Shown piece after piece: positions 17,185 to 27,036 of a stretch of DNA of 64,000 nucleotides (its first letter is position 1; each line of letters opens with the position of its first letter). Both the position numbers and the translations under genes were made by a program. Source of the stretch: Fundicoccus ignavus. Its GTDB lineage: Bacteria; Bacillota; Bacilli; Lactobacillales; Aerococcaceae. Where the stretch lies: positions 1 to 64,000 of the forward strand of contig NZ_WJQT01000002.1 in assembly GCF_009659375.1 (NCBI RefSeq). The letters run 5' to 3'. The notes beneath the pieces were generated by a model. That model ran no database searches. It saw only the letters and a program-made list of their open reading frames with translations, and was not told where the DNA came from.

Positions 17185-19607
17185 TGTTTTTATCTTATGA
17201 ATGGCTCAATGATTTTCTAGATTTAAGTGATTGGTCAGCAGAAGTGATTGCTGATAAAATGTCACGTACTGGTATTGAAATTGAAGGTGTCGAAAATATT
17301 GGTGCTTCATTATCTAACTTAGTAATTGGTCAAATTGCTAAATTAGAAGCAATGCCTGATAGTGATCATTTAAGTATTACACAAATTGATCTTGGTAATG
17401 GTGAGTTAACACAAATCGTATGTGGTGCGCCAAACGTTGAAGTGGGTGCTAAGGTAATTGTTGCAGTACCAGGTGCAGTATTACCAGGGGACTTTAAAAT
17501 TAAGAAAGCTAAAATGCGTGGTCATGAATCAAATGGTATGCTATGCGCCTTACAAGAACTAGGTTTTTCAGATAGTGTTGTTCCTAAAAAATATGCCGAC
17601 GGAATCTATTTGTTACCAGCAGATGCACCAGTGGGAGCAGATGCGATTGAGTATCTAAAATTAGACGATCCTATTTTAGAATTATCGATTACGCCTAACA
17701 GAGCGGATGCTTTAAGTATGCGCGGTTCAGCCCATGAAATTGCGGCAATTATTGGACAAACACCTAAGTTTGATTTGACTACTGAATATCCAAGCGTTAC
17801 GGATCAAAGTCTGTTAGACGCTATTAAAATTGAAGTGGCAGATGCTACTTTATCACCACATTATCAATTGAGATTAATTAAAGATGTAAAAATTAAAGAA
17901 AGCCCAGTTTGGCTACAAATGCGTTTAATGAAAGCTAATGTAAGACCAATTAACAACATTGTAGACTTAACGAACTACTTTATGATGTTATATGGACAAC
18001 CGTTTCACGCTTTTGACTTTGATACATTGGAAAGTTCTACAATTAAAGTTAAAGCAGCGGTTGATGGCTCTAAATTTACAACATTAGATGGTACAGAAAG
18101 AACTCTATCTGAAACAGATACATTAATCTGGGGCGGAAATCAACCAATTGCCTTAGCAGGTGTTATGGGTGGTTTGGACTCAGAAGTAACAGACTCAACG
18201 ACGAACGTTTTACTTGAAGCAGCTATTTTTGACCCACAAAGAGTACGCATGACGTCGAATAAATTTAACTTGCGCTCTGAATCAAGCTCTAGATTTGAAA
18301 AAGGAATTAACCAATCAACTGTTGAAGAAGCAAGTGAACAAGCTGCAGCTTTAATGGCAATTCTTGGTGAGGGTCAAGTGGTTCAAGGCTTTGTAGAAGA
18401 GAAAAACATTAAAGTAACAGATACCCAAGTACGTGTACCATTTGCGTTAATCGCTGACAAAATAGGCATCACAATCGATCAAGCTGAGCTACAAGAAATA
18501 ATGGACCGACTAGGTTTTGAACTAGCTTTCGAAGGCGATGATTTCATTGTAACTGTACCTCCACGTCGTTGGGATATCAGTATAGAAGCGGATGTTTTAG
18601 AAGAAGTTGCGCGCATTTATGGCTATGACAGAATTCCAACAACTCTACCAACTGTACCAAGCACACCAGGATTATTAACGGATCGTCAGCGCTTGATCCG
18701 ACAAACACGTTCAATCAGCGAAAGTTTTGGTTTAAATCAAGTAATTAGTTATGTCTTAACTTCACCTAAAGAAGCTAATTTAATTAAATCTGAAGATAAA
18801 CCTTTAGTTGAGTTATCTTTACCAATGAGTGAAGATCGTTCTGTGTTACGTCAAAGTATGTTCCCAGCATTATTAGAAATTACTAAGTATAATAATGCTC
18901 GTCAGAATAAACCTTTAGCCTTTTATGAAACTGGGAAAGTGTTCTTTGGACAAGCAGATGGATCTCTACCTACTGAATCAGAACGTTATGCGATTATGAT
19001 ATCTGGACAAGCTCAGACAGCGTCTTGGTATGAATCAGCAGCTCAATATGATTTTTATACCTTGAAAGGCATGGTTGAAGGTTATTTTGATGCAATTCGC
19101 TTAGGTGATGCTATATCATTTGAAGCAAATTCAGACATTGATGTAATGCATCCAGGGCGTACGGCTAAAATCTACCTAGGATCTCAAGAAATTGGATTCT
19201 TAGGTCAGGTTCATCCTACAATTGCGAAAGAATATGATTTAGATAATGCGACTTTCTATGCTGAAATTGATTTGAGTTATGTCGTATCAATCGATCGTGA
19301 AGCATTAGTTCAAACGACGATACCTAAATTCCCTGCGACATCTCGTGATTTAGCGCTGTTAGTTTCAACCGAAGAAAAACATGCTGACTTAATGGAGATT
19401 ATCGAAGCAAATGCGGGTGAATACTTAAAAGAAGTAGCTTTGTTTGACTTATATAAAGGTCAGAATATTGCTGAAGGTAAACAATCATTAGCTTACCATC
19501 TAACTTTCCAAAATCCAAATGCAACATTAACGGATGTAGAAGTAAATGAAGCGATGGACCGAGTGACTAATGCATTAAAAGAAATCGATGATTTAGAAAT
19601 AAGATAA
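17184..19607 (+). CDS. pheT: phenylalanyl-tRNA synthetase beta subunit
   Basis: 807 residues. Domains in order: a tRNA-binding OB fold (about 40-150, with GMLCALQELG), the B3/B4 editing domain, B5, a catalytic-like core and the C-terminal FDX-ACB anticodon-binding domain (IPKFPATSRDLALLV). Full length for the family. The ATG overlaps the pheS stop (TAATG) with GGAGG just upstream. It partners with PheS. A weak hairpin with TTTT at 19622-19658 may end the transcript. Confidence 0.97.
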   Translation: MFLSYEWLNDFLDLSDWSAEVIADKMSRTGIEIEGVENIGASLSNLVIGQIAKLEAMPDSDHLSITQIDLGNGELTQIVCGAPNVEVGAKVIVAVPGAVLPGDFKIKKAKMRGHESNGMLCALQELGFSDSVVPKKYADGIYLLPADAPVGADAIEYLKLDDPILELSITPNRADALSMRGSAHEIAAIIGQTPKFDLTTEYPSVTDQSLLDAIKIEVADATLSPHYQLRLIKDVKIKESPVWLQMRLMKANVRPINNIVDLTNYFMMLYGQPFHAFDFDTLESSTIKVKAAVDGSKFTTLDGTERTLSETDTLIWGGNQPIALAGVMGGLDSEVTDSTTNVLLEAAIFDPQRVRMTSNKFNLRSESSSRFEKGINQSTVEEASEQAAALMAILGEGQVVQGFVEEKNIKVTDTQVRVPFALIADKIGITIDQAELQEIMDRLGFELAFEGDDFIVTVPPRRWDISIEADVLEEVARIYGYDRIPTTLPTVPSTPGLLTDRQRLIRQTRSISESFGLNQVISYVLTSPKEANLIKSEDKPLVELSLPMSEDRSVLRQSMFPALLEITKYNNARQNKPLAFYETGKVFFGQADGSLPTESERYAIMISGQAQTASWYESAAQYDFYTLKGMVEGYFDAIRLGDAISFEANSDIDVMHPGRTAKIYLGSQEIGFLGQVHPTIAKEYDLDNATFYAEIDLSYVVSIDREALVQTTIPKFPATSRDLALLVSTEEKHADLMEIIEANAGEYLKEVALFDLYKGQNIAEGKQSLAYHLTFQNPNATLTDVEVNEAMDRVTNALKEIDDLEIR

Positions 19608-19687
19608 TAGTTATTAACCATAGGTGTTAGTGAGTCTCAAGCTTGCTAGCACCTTTTCATTTAAAACTACAATGAGGAGTGATAGTG

Positions 19688-20380
19688 GTGTCTTATCAAG
19701 CGATTGGATTTGACTTAGATGATACACTTTATGATCGTTGCGAGATTTATCGTAAAATATTTACGGTGATGCAAGCAGCAGTGACTCATTTAGAAGTAGA
19801 TTTTGAGACATTTTATCCTATATATTTAGATTATTCAGATGCTGAATATGAACTGTTTATTCGTCATGGAAAAGAAAAAGAAGCTTACAGAAACGACCGA
19901 GTGATTGCTACTTATAAATACTTCGGAAAGAGCATCAATCAAGATGCAGCGATTACGTTTAATGCATTATATTTGTACTTTAGAGATGAATTAGAGCTAA
20001 GACCAGGTGTCAAGATGCTGTTAAATTATCTTAAACAGCAAGAGATTAAAATGTTTATTTTGACGAATGGACCGAGTGTTGAACAAAGAAATAAATTGCA
20101 TCAGTTAAAACTGGAAGAATGGATTCCAGCATCTTGTTGGTATATTTCGGATGAGCTAGGTTACAGTAAACCCGATGTAGATATATTTAAATTAGTAGAA
20201 CGAGATTTGGATGTTGAGAACATATTATATATCGGGGATGACTATCACAATGACATTATCGGGGCTCAGAGTGTAGGGTGGAAAAGTTTTCATTTAGCTA
20301 AACAAGTAACTAAATATTCATTGGCTACTCAAACTGTAGGAAATTTTGACGAAATTCTTTCAGTGTTGAATAGAGTCTAA
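19688..20380 (+). CDS. HAD-family phosphatase (HAD-IA, YjjG-like)
   Basis: About 230 residues. GAGGAG (19674-19679) favours GTG at 19688 or 19685 over the GTG at 19679. All HAD motifs are visible: GFDLDDTLYD (nucleophile and acid Asp) close to the N terminus, ILTNGPS (Ser/Thr motif II), Lys in GYSKPDVDIF and YIGDDYHNDIIGA (motif IV). Such proteins are often small-molecule or nucleotide phosphatases that clean up metabolites. The substrate is not inferable. No terminator is apparent before the following repeat element. Confidence 0.85.
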   Translation: MSYQAIGFDLDDTLYDRCEIYRKIFTVMQAAVTHLEVDFETFYPIYLDYSDAEYELFIRHGKEKEAYRNDRVIATYKYFGKSINQDAAITFNALYLYFRDELELRPGVKMLLNYLKQQEIKMFILTNGPSVEQRNKLHQLKLEEWIPASCWYISDELGYSKPDVDIFKLVERDLDVENILYIGDDYHNDIIGAQSVGWKSFHLAKQVTKYSLATQTVGNFDEILSVLNRV

Positions 20381-20405
20381 AGTAATCTTTAAATTATGTT
20401 TAGCA

Positions 20406-20612
20406 TTGATTTAACGAGGTTTATAATTCGATCAGCTTATTGCCTTTCCAAGGTGGTGCTCGCTTTCAAAGCCTCACTGATGTTCGTGCTTTTCCAGCTC
20501 AATCGGATATGATCTGTCTACTTCGCATTCTTTATTGATAGTCAGAGCAAGTGATTCTATTCTTAGCGATGGGTTGTCCTTTATACCGCTGTGGAAACTA
20601 ATTCGCTAAGTA
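20406..20612. repeat. dispersed palindromic repeat, copy C (diverged)
   Basis: Starts with the family leader TTGATTTAACGAGG and retains CTCGCTTTCAAAGCCTCACT, CTTTTCCAGCTCAATCGG and CTGTCTACTTCGC. It ends with GGAAACTAATTCGCTAAG. Internally diverged from copies A and B by substitutions. It fills most of the gap between the HAD gene and zapA. Confidence 0.8.
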
Positions 20613-20743
20613 TTCCAACTCAAGTAAAGCGGTATAATCAAGTTAAAACTGCTAAGCAGAATTTATTGGCCTAGGATAAAAGTCTGATGTTATCTTATAC
20701 AAATGATTTATGAAAAATATATGAATAATTAAAGCGAAATTAC

Positions 20744-20775
20744 ACCAAAAGATGCAAGCTTTCATCTTTTTTGGT
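20744..20775 (+). terminator. terminator-like hairpin upstream of zapA
   Basis: ACCAAAAGATG and CATCTTTTTTGGT are complementary around a short loop, with the T run inside the second arm. It may end readthrough from the HAD gene or be a leader hairpin of zapA. Confidence 0.5.
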
Positions 20776-20825
20776 AAAATATACAAGAATCGTTGAATTT
20801 GAATTGAAGATAGTGAGGGAAGTCA

Positions 20826-21260
20826 ATGGATAAAAAACGAAGATTTAAAGCAAAAATTGCGGGTAAAGATTATACAATTGTTGGATCACTTTCAGCAACA
20901 CAATTGAATACTGTCGTTGATCTAGTTAACCAACAAATTGAACAATTGACGGAACTTGCACCTGAACTTACTAACGCAGATCGCTGTGTCTTAATGGCTG
21001 TAAATGCAATTTCTGACCAATTAACCAAAGAGAAACGCATAGTAGAACTTGAAGAAGAGATAGCTAAACTAAAGAATGAACCTGGTCCAGATAGCAACGT
21101 AAAGGATAGTAGGTCGAGACCAACACTTAATGGGCGTTCTACAAAAGGGATGATTGCTGAAAGTAATCAGCAAACTCAAACTACTGCCTCATTGGAAAAT
21201 TCAAATCAACCATCACAAGGCAGAATGGAGCAAGTAGAGTTTCCATTTAGACGAAAGTAG
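20826..21260 (+). CDS. zapA: cell division protein ZapA
   Basis: 144 residues. The N-terminal ZapA domain (KAKIAGKDYTIVGSLS, about 8-60) is followed by a helical coiled-coil with a Lys/Glu-rich stretch (about 60-88) and a Ser/Gln-rich low-complexity tail ending FPFRRK. ZapA binds FtsZ and promotes Z-ring bundling. The tail is longer than in short ZapA proteins. cvpA follows 9 bases later, an order found in many Firmicutes together with mutS2. Confidence 0.85.
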   Translation: MDKKRRFKAKIAGKDYTIVGSLSATQLNTVVDLVNQQIEQLTELAPELTNADRCVLMAVNAISDQLTKEKRIVELEEEIAKLKNEPGPDSNVKDSRSRPTLNGRSTKGMIAESNQQTQTTASLENSNQPSQGRMEQVEFPFRRK

Positions 21261-21269
21261 GGATTTTCA

Positions 21270-21821
21270 ATGTTAACAATTTTAATTATTATTGCACTCG
21301 CGATAGGCTTTTATATGGGGTATCGACGTGGTTTAATTATGCAAGGTATTCGTTTGGTCGGCTATATTATAACCTTTATATTAGCAACTAAATATTATGA
21401 GACAATTTCAAATTATATTGAAATGTTAATACCTTTTCCGGCCGTATCTCAGGGAAGTAATTTAGCATTCTATACAGAGTCTGAAAGCTTCTTACTAGAT
21501 AGAGCTTTCTACAATGCCATTACCTTCTTATTAATTGGTTTAGTAGGTTGGCTAGTGACTAACTTTTTAGCAATGTTTTTTACAAGAGTTACCTATTATG
21601 AAGTTTTAAAACACGTTAACTATGTTGGAGGCGGTTTAATTAATGCCTTAGTAACGTATGTTATTATTTTTATTTTTCTGTACATATTATCCTTAATTCC
21701 AATTGAATTCATACAACAACAGTTTGTTGATAATCCGATTGCATTCTGGATAGTCGATCGAACACCATTTCTTGCTGATTTCGCGAAAGATATGTGGATG
21801 CAAGTGGGAATGGGGAGTTAA
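21270..21821 (+). CDS. CvpA family membrane protein
   Basis: 183 residues with four predicted membrane helices and the CvpA-type N terminus, where an Ile/Leu-rich helix is followed by GYRRGLIMQG. The founding E. coli member affects colicin V production. The molecular function in Firmicutes is unsettled. It sits in the conserved zapA-cvpA-mutS2 order, 9 bases after zapA, and is followed by a strong hairpin before mutS2. Confidence 0.85.
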   Translation: MLTILIIIALAIGFYMGYRRGLIMQGIRLVGYIITFILATKYYETISNYIEMLIPFPAVSQGSNLAFYTESESFLLDRAFYNAITFLLIGLVGWLVTNFLAMFFTRVTYYEVLKHVNYVGGGLINALVTYVIIFIFLYILSLIPIEFIQQQFVDNPIAFWIVDRTPFLADFAKDMWMQVGMGS

Positions 21822-21832
21822 AAAATTTACCT

Positions 21833-21873
21833 AAAGAAACGTTATCATTGATACATGATGACGTTTCTTTTGT
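21833..21873 (+). terminator. terminator after cvpA
   Basis: A 16-bp stem, AAAGAAACGTTATCAT (21833-21848) with ATGATGACGTTTCTTT (21855-21870). Only a short T tail follows, and a TATAAT (21874-21879) immediately downstream could serve mutS2. Confidence 0.65.
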
Positions 21874-21929
21874 TATAATAAAGAGTGTACTTTTTATTAC
21901 TAGATTTTATAGAAAGGAGCTTAGCTCGC

Positions 21930-24287
21930 GTGAATAACGAAAAAATATATGAAACACTAGAATTCGATAAAGTATTGCAGGCAGTTCAAATATTTGCTCA
22001 GACTGAATTGGCAAAGCACTTGATTGCTAAAATGCGCCCAAGTTCTGATCGAGAACGATTAGAGCAGTGGCAAGCAGAAACAGAACAATCTTTATCAATC
22101 TTAAATCAAAAAAAATCGATGCCAATCCCTCGTTTGAATAATCTAGGCAATGCCTTGAAACGTTTAGAATTAGGTGCAAGTTTAAATGGACTTGAGATTG
22201 CACAAATTGGCCGGTTATTGATTACGACCCAACAAATCATTAACTTCTTCGATGCATTAGCAGAAGAGGATAAATATTTCCCAGCTTTAACACATTGGGC
22301 TCATCAAGCAATTAGTTTGCCAGATTTGATGAAATTAATCGAACAATCCGTTACGGAAGAAGGATCAGTTTTATCTTCTGCTTCAATCAAATTAGCAGGT
22401 ATCCGTAGAGGGCAGCAACAGGCAGAACAACAGATTCGTAATCAATTAAGTCAAATGCTTAAAAGCAAAGCTAATCAATTGTCTGATAGTTTGATAACTG
22501 TGAGAAATGGTCGTTATGTATTGCCGGTGAAAGCAGAATATCGCCATCAGTTTGGTGGAACAATTCATGATCAGAGTAGTACTGGACAAACTTTATTTAT
22601 TGAACCACAAGCGGTGATGCAACTAAATAATAAATTAGCTGAATTGCAAGTCGAGGAAAGGCAAGAAATTGAACGAATTTTACAAGAAATTACAGAGAGT
22701 TTAATGCCATATCATCAAGAAATTTCTCAAAATCAAGCAGTTATTGCGCAACTTGATTTTATACAAGCCAGGGCAGAATATGCACGTTCGCTTGAGGCAA
22801 CTAAACCTGTATTCTCGGATAATCGTCACGTAGCGATGTGGCAGGCTAGACATCCGTTGCTTGATCAAACACAAGTTATCGCAAACGATATAATTTTAGG
22901 TGAAAACTATCAAGCGTTGATTATTACCGGGCCTAATACGGGTGGGAAAACAATTTTATTAAAATCCTTAGGCCTTATTCAATTGATGGGGCAATCAGGT
23001 TTACATATTCCTTGTGATAAAGGCAGTCAATTAGGCATATTTGATCAAGTATTTGCCGATATTGGTGATGAACAATCGATTGAACAAAGTCTAAGTACTT
23101 TCTCTAGCCATATGACCAATACGGTGAGAATTTTAGACAATATGACTTATGAGTCATTATTGTTATTTGATGAGTTAGGTTCAGGGACAGACCCTCAAGA
23201 AGGCGCAGCATTAGCAATGGCAATTTTAAGTTATATCAATAAAGTTGGTTCAACTGTAATGGCTACAACGCATTATCCAGAGTTAAAAGTTTATGCTCAT
23301 GATGCACCGAATACGATTAACGCGAGTATGGAATTTGATAGTAATACGTTATCTCCTACTTATCGTTTATTAATCGGCATCCCTGGTCGCAGTAATGCAT
23401 TAGATATCTCAAAACGTTTAGGCTTGCGTGACGATATTCTTCAAGAAGCGCGTCAAGGCATCTCGCAAGATACTCAATCGGTTAATGAAATGGTGGCCAA
23501 TTTAGAGAGAGAACGTCGTGAAGCAGAACTAAACCACGCTGAAGCATTAGAGCAATTAGCAGCAGCGGAACAACTTCATCAAGATTTAAGAACTGAATAT
23601 AATCGTTGGTTAGAACAAAAGAATGAAATCGTTGAAAAAGCTAAACGAGAAGCAAATGAAAGAGTCATTGCATCACAAGAAGAAGCAGCTAAGATATTAC
23701 AAGAAATACGTGATTTACAATTAGAACAAGGGCAAAATAAGACAATTAAGGAACATATCTTAATTGACAAGAAGAAAGCCTTTGACGATCTAAAATTACC
23801 TGAAAATTTGAAAAAGAATAAAGTATTAAAACGTGCCAAACTAGAGCAGCAATTAAACGTGGGAGAAGATGTAGAAGTTTTATCTTACGGTCAAAGGGGA
23901 ACCATCATTGAACAAGTTACTAAAGACGAATATATTGTTCAAATGGGCATATTAAAAATGAAAATTGACGTTAAAGACTTATCACCAATTAAAAAAGTTG
24001 AAAGTAAAGCAAAAGTTAATGTTCAAAGAAATGCCGGGACTAAAGTTAGTACAACACTTGATATCCGTGGCGAACGTTATGATCAAGGGATTCGTCGATT
24101 AAACCAATATCTTGATTCAGCTCTTTTGTCGAATCATCCAATGGTAACGATTATTCATGGAAAAGGCACGGGTGCACTTAGAGAAGGTGTGCAATCTGTA
24201 TTGAAAAGACATTCACAGGTAGATAGATTTGAGTATTCGGCTCCTAATGCGGGAGGGGATGGGTCAACTGTGGTGTATTTCAAATAG
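21930..24287 (+). CDS. mutS2: MutS2 (RqcU) ATPase with Smr domain
   Basis: 785 residues when started at GTG 21930, which has AAAGGAG 10 bases upstream. This equals the length of Bacillus MutS2, whereas upstream in-frame starts lack a ribosome site. A MutS-like core and lever (about 1-310) precede the ATPase with Walker A GPNTGGKT and Walker B LLFDELGSGTDP. Then come a long Gln/Glu-rich coiled-coil and a C-terminal Smr domain (LDIRGERYDQG, HGKGTGALREG). In Bacillus it splits stalled or collided ribosomes. It was earlier described as suppressing recombination. Confidence 0.95.
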   Translation: MNNEKIYETLEFDKVLQAVQIFAQTELAKHLIAKMRPSSDRERLEQWQAETEQSLSILNQKKSMPIPRLNNLGNALKRLELGASLNGLEIAQIGRLLITTQQIINFFDALAEEDKYFPALTHWAHQAISLPDLMKLIEQSVTEEGSVLSSASIKLAGIRRGQQQAEQQIRNQLSQMLKSKANQLSDSLITVRNGRYVLPVKAEYRHQFGGTIHDQSSTGQTLFIEPQAVMQLNNKLAELQVEERQEIERILQEITESLMPYHQEISQNQAVIAQLDFIQARAEYARSLEATKPVFSDNRHVAMWQARHPLLDQTQVIANDIILGENYQALIITGPNTGGKTILLKSLGLIQLMGQSGLHIPCDKGSQLGIFDQVFADIGDEQSIEQSLSTFSSHMTNTVRILDNMTYESLLLFDELGSGTDPQEGAALAMAILSYINKVGSTVMATTHYPELKVYAHDAPNTINASMEFDSNTLSPTYRLLIGIPGRSNALDISKRLGLRDDILQEARQGISQDTQSVNEMVANLERERREAELNHAEALEQLAAAEQLHQDLRTEYNRWLEQKNEIVEKAKREANERVIASQEEAAKILQEIRDLQLEQGQNKTIKEHILIDKKKAFDDLKLPENLKKNKVLKRAKLEQQLNVGEDVEVLSYGQRGTIIEQVTKDEYIVQMGILKMKIDVKDLSPIKKVESKAKVNVQRNAGTKVSTTLDIRGERYDQGIRRLNQYLDSALLSNHPMVTIIHGKGTGALREGVQSVLKRHSQVDRFEYSAPNAGGDGSTVVYFK

Positions 24288-24382
24288 ATTCAAATATATA
24301 TTTGATTGTCGGGCGATTTTGTGGTAACATGTTCTTAAGCATGGTATGATATCAATATTAATAAAAGAGAGGGTTTTTTATA

Positions 24383-24694
24383 ATGGCAAATATTATTACA
24401 GATAAAGATTTCGCAACAAAAACATCAGAAGGAGTAACTTTAGTAGACTTTTGGGCACCATGGTGTGGTCCTTGTCGTATGCAATCTCCAATCGTTGATG
24501 AGTTAGCAGAAGAAATGGAAGGTCAAGTTGCGGTATATAAAATGAACGTTGACGAAGAACCTCAAACAGCTCAAGGATTTGGGATCATGTCAATCCCAAC
24601 ATTATTAGTTAAAAAAGATGGCGAAGTTGTTGAAAAATTAGTTGGTTTCCACGACAAAGCTCGTCTACAAGAAGTATTAAATCGTCACATATAA
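24383..24694 (+). CDS. trxA: thioredoxin
   Basis: 103 residues, the standard single-domain thioredoxin with active site WCGPC in FWAPWCGPCRM and the cis-Pro motif SIPTLL. It reduces protein disulfides in the cytosol using NADPH via thioredoxin reductase (not in this window). TATGAT at 24345-24350 is the likely -10, so it has its own promoter downstream of mutS2, and a terminator follows. Confidence 0.97.
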   Translation: MANIITDKDFATKTSEGVTLVDFWAPWCGPCRMQSPIVDELAEEMEGQVAVYKMNVDEEPQTAQGFGIMSIPTLLVKKDGEVVEKLVGFHDKARLQEVLNRHI

Positions 24695-24726
24695 TCATCA
24701 ATTCATAAAATTTTAAGAATTCTTAT

Positions 24727-24781
24727 GCCTCATATAATCGCCTATAGCATAGTCTTTGGTGTATTATTATGAGGCTTTTTT
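24727..24781 (+). terminator. terminator of trxA
   Basis: GCCTCAT (24727-24733) pairs with ATGAGGC (24769-24775), with further partial pairing inside, and is followed by a T run. Confidence 0.75.
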
Positions 24782-24885
24782 GTATGCATTATTTGAAAAA
24801 TGAGTGATTTATGCTAAAAAAATGAGAAATGCATGGTATAATAGTCGGTAGCCACAAAGTCACAAATATCAAGGAGGATTATATT

Positions 24886-25995
24886 TTGATAATCGGAGTA
24901 CCTAGAGAGATTAAAACAAGTGAGAATAGAGTGGGCTTAACACCAGGTAATGTCGCTACCTTAGTAGCTGAAGGGCATACAGTTTTTGTTGAAGAAGACG
25001 CCGGTTTAGGTTCAAATTTCACAAATGATGAGTATTCAAAAGCTGGTGCTGAAATTAAAAATAATATTGCAGATGTTTGGTCTGCTGAAATGATCATTAA
25101 AGTTAAAGAACCTTTAAAAGAAGAGTTTCAATATTTCCGTGAAGGACTAATATTATTCGCATATTTACACTTAGCTCCAGAATATGAATTAACACAAGAG
25201 TTATTAAATAGTGGTGTCATTGCTATTGCCTATGAAACGATGGAATACCAAGGAACATTACCATTGTTAACACCAATGAGTGAAGTAGCTGGAAGAATGG
25301 CTATTCAAATTGGAGCTAATTTATTAGAACAGCCCAATGGTGGAAAAGGGATTTTATTAGGTGGAATTCCAGGAGTATCAAGCGGTAAAGTTGTTATTAT
25401 TGGTGGTGGTACAGTAGGATATAATGCTGCGAAAATGGCGTTAGGTATGGGAGCTCAAGTTTCAATACTTGATTTAAATCCAATTCGCTTAGCTGAATTA
25501 GAAAATTTATTAGGTGACCAAATCGAAACATTGATGTCTAATACTGAAAATATTGAACGTTCAGTGGCTGAAGCAGATCTTGTTATTGGATCTGTTCTAA
25601 TACCAGGTGCCAAAGCCCCCGTTTTAGTTACTGAAGAAATGATTAAACAAATGTCTGAGGGATCTGTTGTGATTGATATTGCGGTAGACCAAGGTGGAAA
25701 CTTTGAGACAACCACGCATGCAACTACTCATTCAGACCCAACCTATGTTAAACACGGGGTAGTTCATTATGCAGTCGCTAACGTACCAGGGGCAGTTCCA
25801 AGAACTGCTACTTTTGGTTTAACCAATGTTACGTTAAGATATGCACAATTGATTGCTTCTAAAGGAGTACGTTCTGCAGCTTTGAATAATAGTACTGTAC
25901 TAACAGGAATTAATACATATAAAGGTAAATTAACTAATAAAGGTGTTGCTAGTTCTCAAGACCGAGACTACACAGAAATATCTGATTTAATCTAA
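24886..25995 (+). CDS. ald: alanine dehydrogenase
   Basis: 369 residues from TTG 24886, which has AAGGAGG 8 bases upstream and gives the typical N terminus [17 protein letters not shown]. An ATG at 24829 would add a non-conserved tail. The NAD-binding glycine motif [14 protein letters not shown] and catalytic-region residues (Lys in KVKEPL, His in AYLHLAPE) are present. It interconverts L-alanine and pyruvate plus ammonium with NAD. Monocistronic, with a terminator downstream. The TTG start may keep expression modest (inference). Confidence 0.95.
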   Translation: MIIGVPREIKTSENRVGLTPGNVATLVAEGHTVFVEEDAGLGSNFTNDEYSKAGAEIKNNIADVWSAEMIIKVKEPLKEEFQYFREGLILFAYLHLAPEYELTQELLNSGVIAIAYETMEYQGTLPLLTPMSEVAGRMAIQIGANLLEQPNGGKGILLGGIPGVSSGKVVIIGGGTVGYNAAKMALGMGAQVSILDLNPIRLAELENLLGDQIETLMSNTENIERSVAEADLVIGSVLIPGAKAPVLVTEEMIKQMSEGSVVIDIAVDQGGNFETTTHATTHSDPTYVKHGVVHYAVANVPGAVPRTATFGLTNVTLRYAQLIASKGVRSAALNNSTVLTGINTYKGKLTNKGVASSQDRDYTEISDLI

Positions 25996-26028
25996 CTCTT
26001 GAAGTAGCACAATTTTATGTTAAATGAC

Positions 26029-26063
26029 AAGACCCGTCTATTTATTAGCCGGGTCTTTATTTA
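26029..26063 (+). terminator. terminator of ald
   Basis: AAGACCCG (26029-26036) pairs with CGGGTCTT (26050-26057), followed by TATTT. Confidence 0.75.
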
Positions 26064-26135
26064 GCTATCGTTAGCTGATTTAGAGATAAAACGGTACAAT
26101 TAATAATATATTATTAGTATTTGGGAGTGATAGCG

Positions 26136-26831
26136 ATGGAATTAATAAAATCATTGATAGACAATTTGAATACATTGAGTCTACTCACCATATTAACGCG
26201 TGTTATTTTGGCAGTGATAATCGGTGGAATTATTGGTTTAGAAAGAGGAATTAAAAGCAAATCTGCAGGTCTGCGTACTAATATATTAGTTTGTTTAGGC
26301 TCTACAATGGTGATGATGACGAACCAGTATATTTACGAGACGTTCGGTAGTGTTGATCCAACTCGAATGGGAGCTCAAGTAGTGAGTGGTATTGGTTTTT
26401 TAGGCGCTGGGACGATATTAGTAACGAGAGGCAAGCAAATAAGGGGCTTAACGACAGCAGCAGGTCTATGGGTAGCAGCTTGTCTAGGTTTAGCAATAGG
26501 AATTGGTTTTTATTCGGGAGCGATTATTGGAGGCATTTCAGTCTTGTTAACTTTAACCTTATTTGATAGCATAAATGAATATTTCATAAATCGACCCTAT
26601 ACAATTGATTGCTATATTATATTTGAAACGACGAATGATTTTTATACTTTATTGAAGAAAGCTAAAAATGATTCTTGGTCAATTATAGAAATTGAAACGA
26701 ATCATTCGGTTATTGATGCGCCACATTATACATATGAAATTACATTTCAGTTAGCATCAAAAAAATCAGTAGATGGTTTTATAGAAGAATTAAACCATCA
26801 AACAGGAATATTGTTTATTAAAGAAGTCTGA
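26136..26831 (+). CDS. MgtC/SapB family membrane protein
   Basis: 231 residues from ATG 26136, with GGGAG 8 bases upstream. The N-terminal half has four or five membrane helices with the family signatures GGIIGLERGIKSKSAGLRTN and GIGFLGAGTI. The C-terminal about 85 residues form a small soluble domain. MgtC-type proteins are linked to magnesium limitation, virulence or ATP homeostasis in other bacteria. The role here is not established. No neighbour suggests a partner and no clear terminator follows. Confidence 0.88.
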   Translation: MELIKSLIDNLNTLSLLTILTRVILAVIIGGIIGLERGIKSKSAGLRTNILVCLGSTMVMMTNQYIYETFGSVDPTRMGAQVVSGIGFLGAGTILVTRGKQIRGLTTAAGLWVAACLGLAIGIGFYSGAIIGGISVLLTLTLFDSINEYFINRPYTIDCYIIFETTNDFYTLLKKAKNDSWSIIEIETNHSVIDAPHYTYEITFQLASKKSVDGFIEELNHQTGILFIKEV

Positions 26832-27036
26832 AAATATTGAAATAATCAGATTAACAAGAACTTTAGATGGTGAATAATATTGATTGTATTGTTTTTACGA
26901 ATGATAGTATTTTGTAAAATAATAAATACGAACTTATACTTTCAATTTGCCAAATCTAATGTATAATAGGTTTTGTTAATCTAATTCTAATTTTATTAGT
27001 TGATTTTAACAAAAATATTTTAAGGAGCGATATCGA

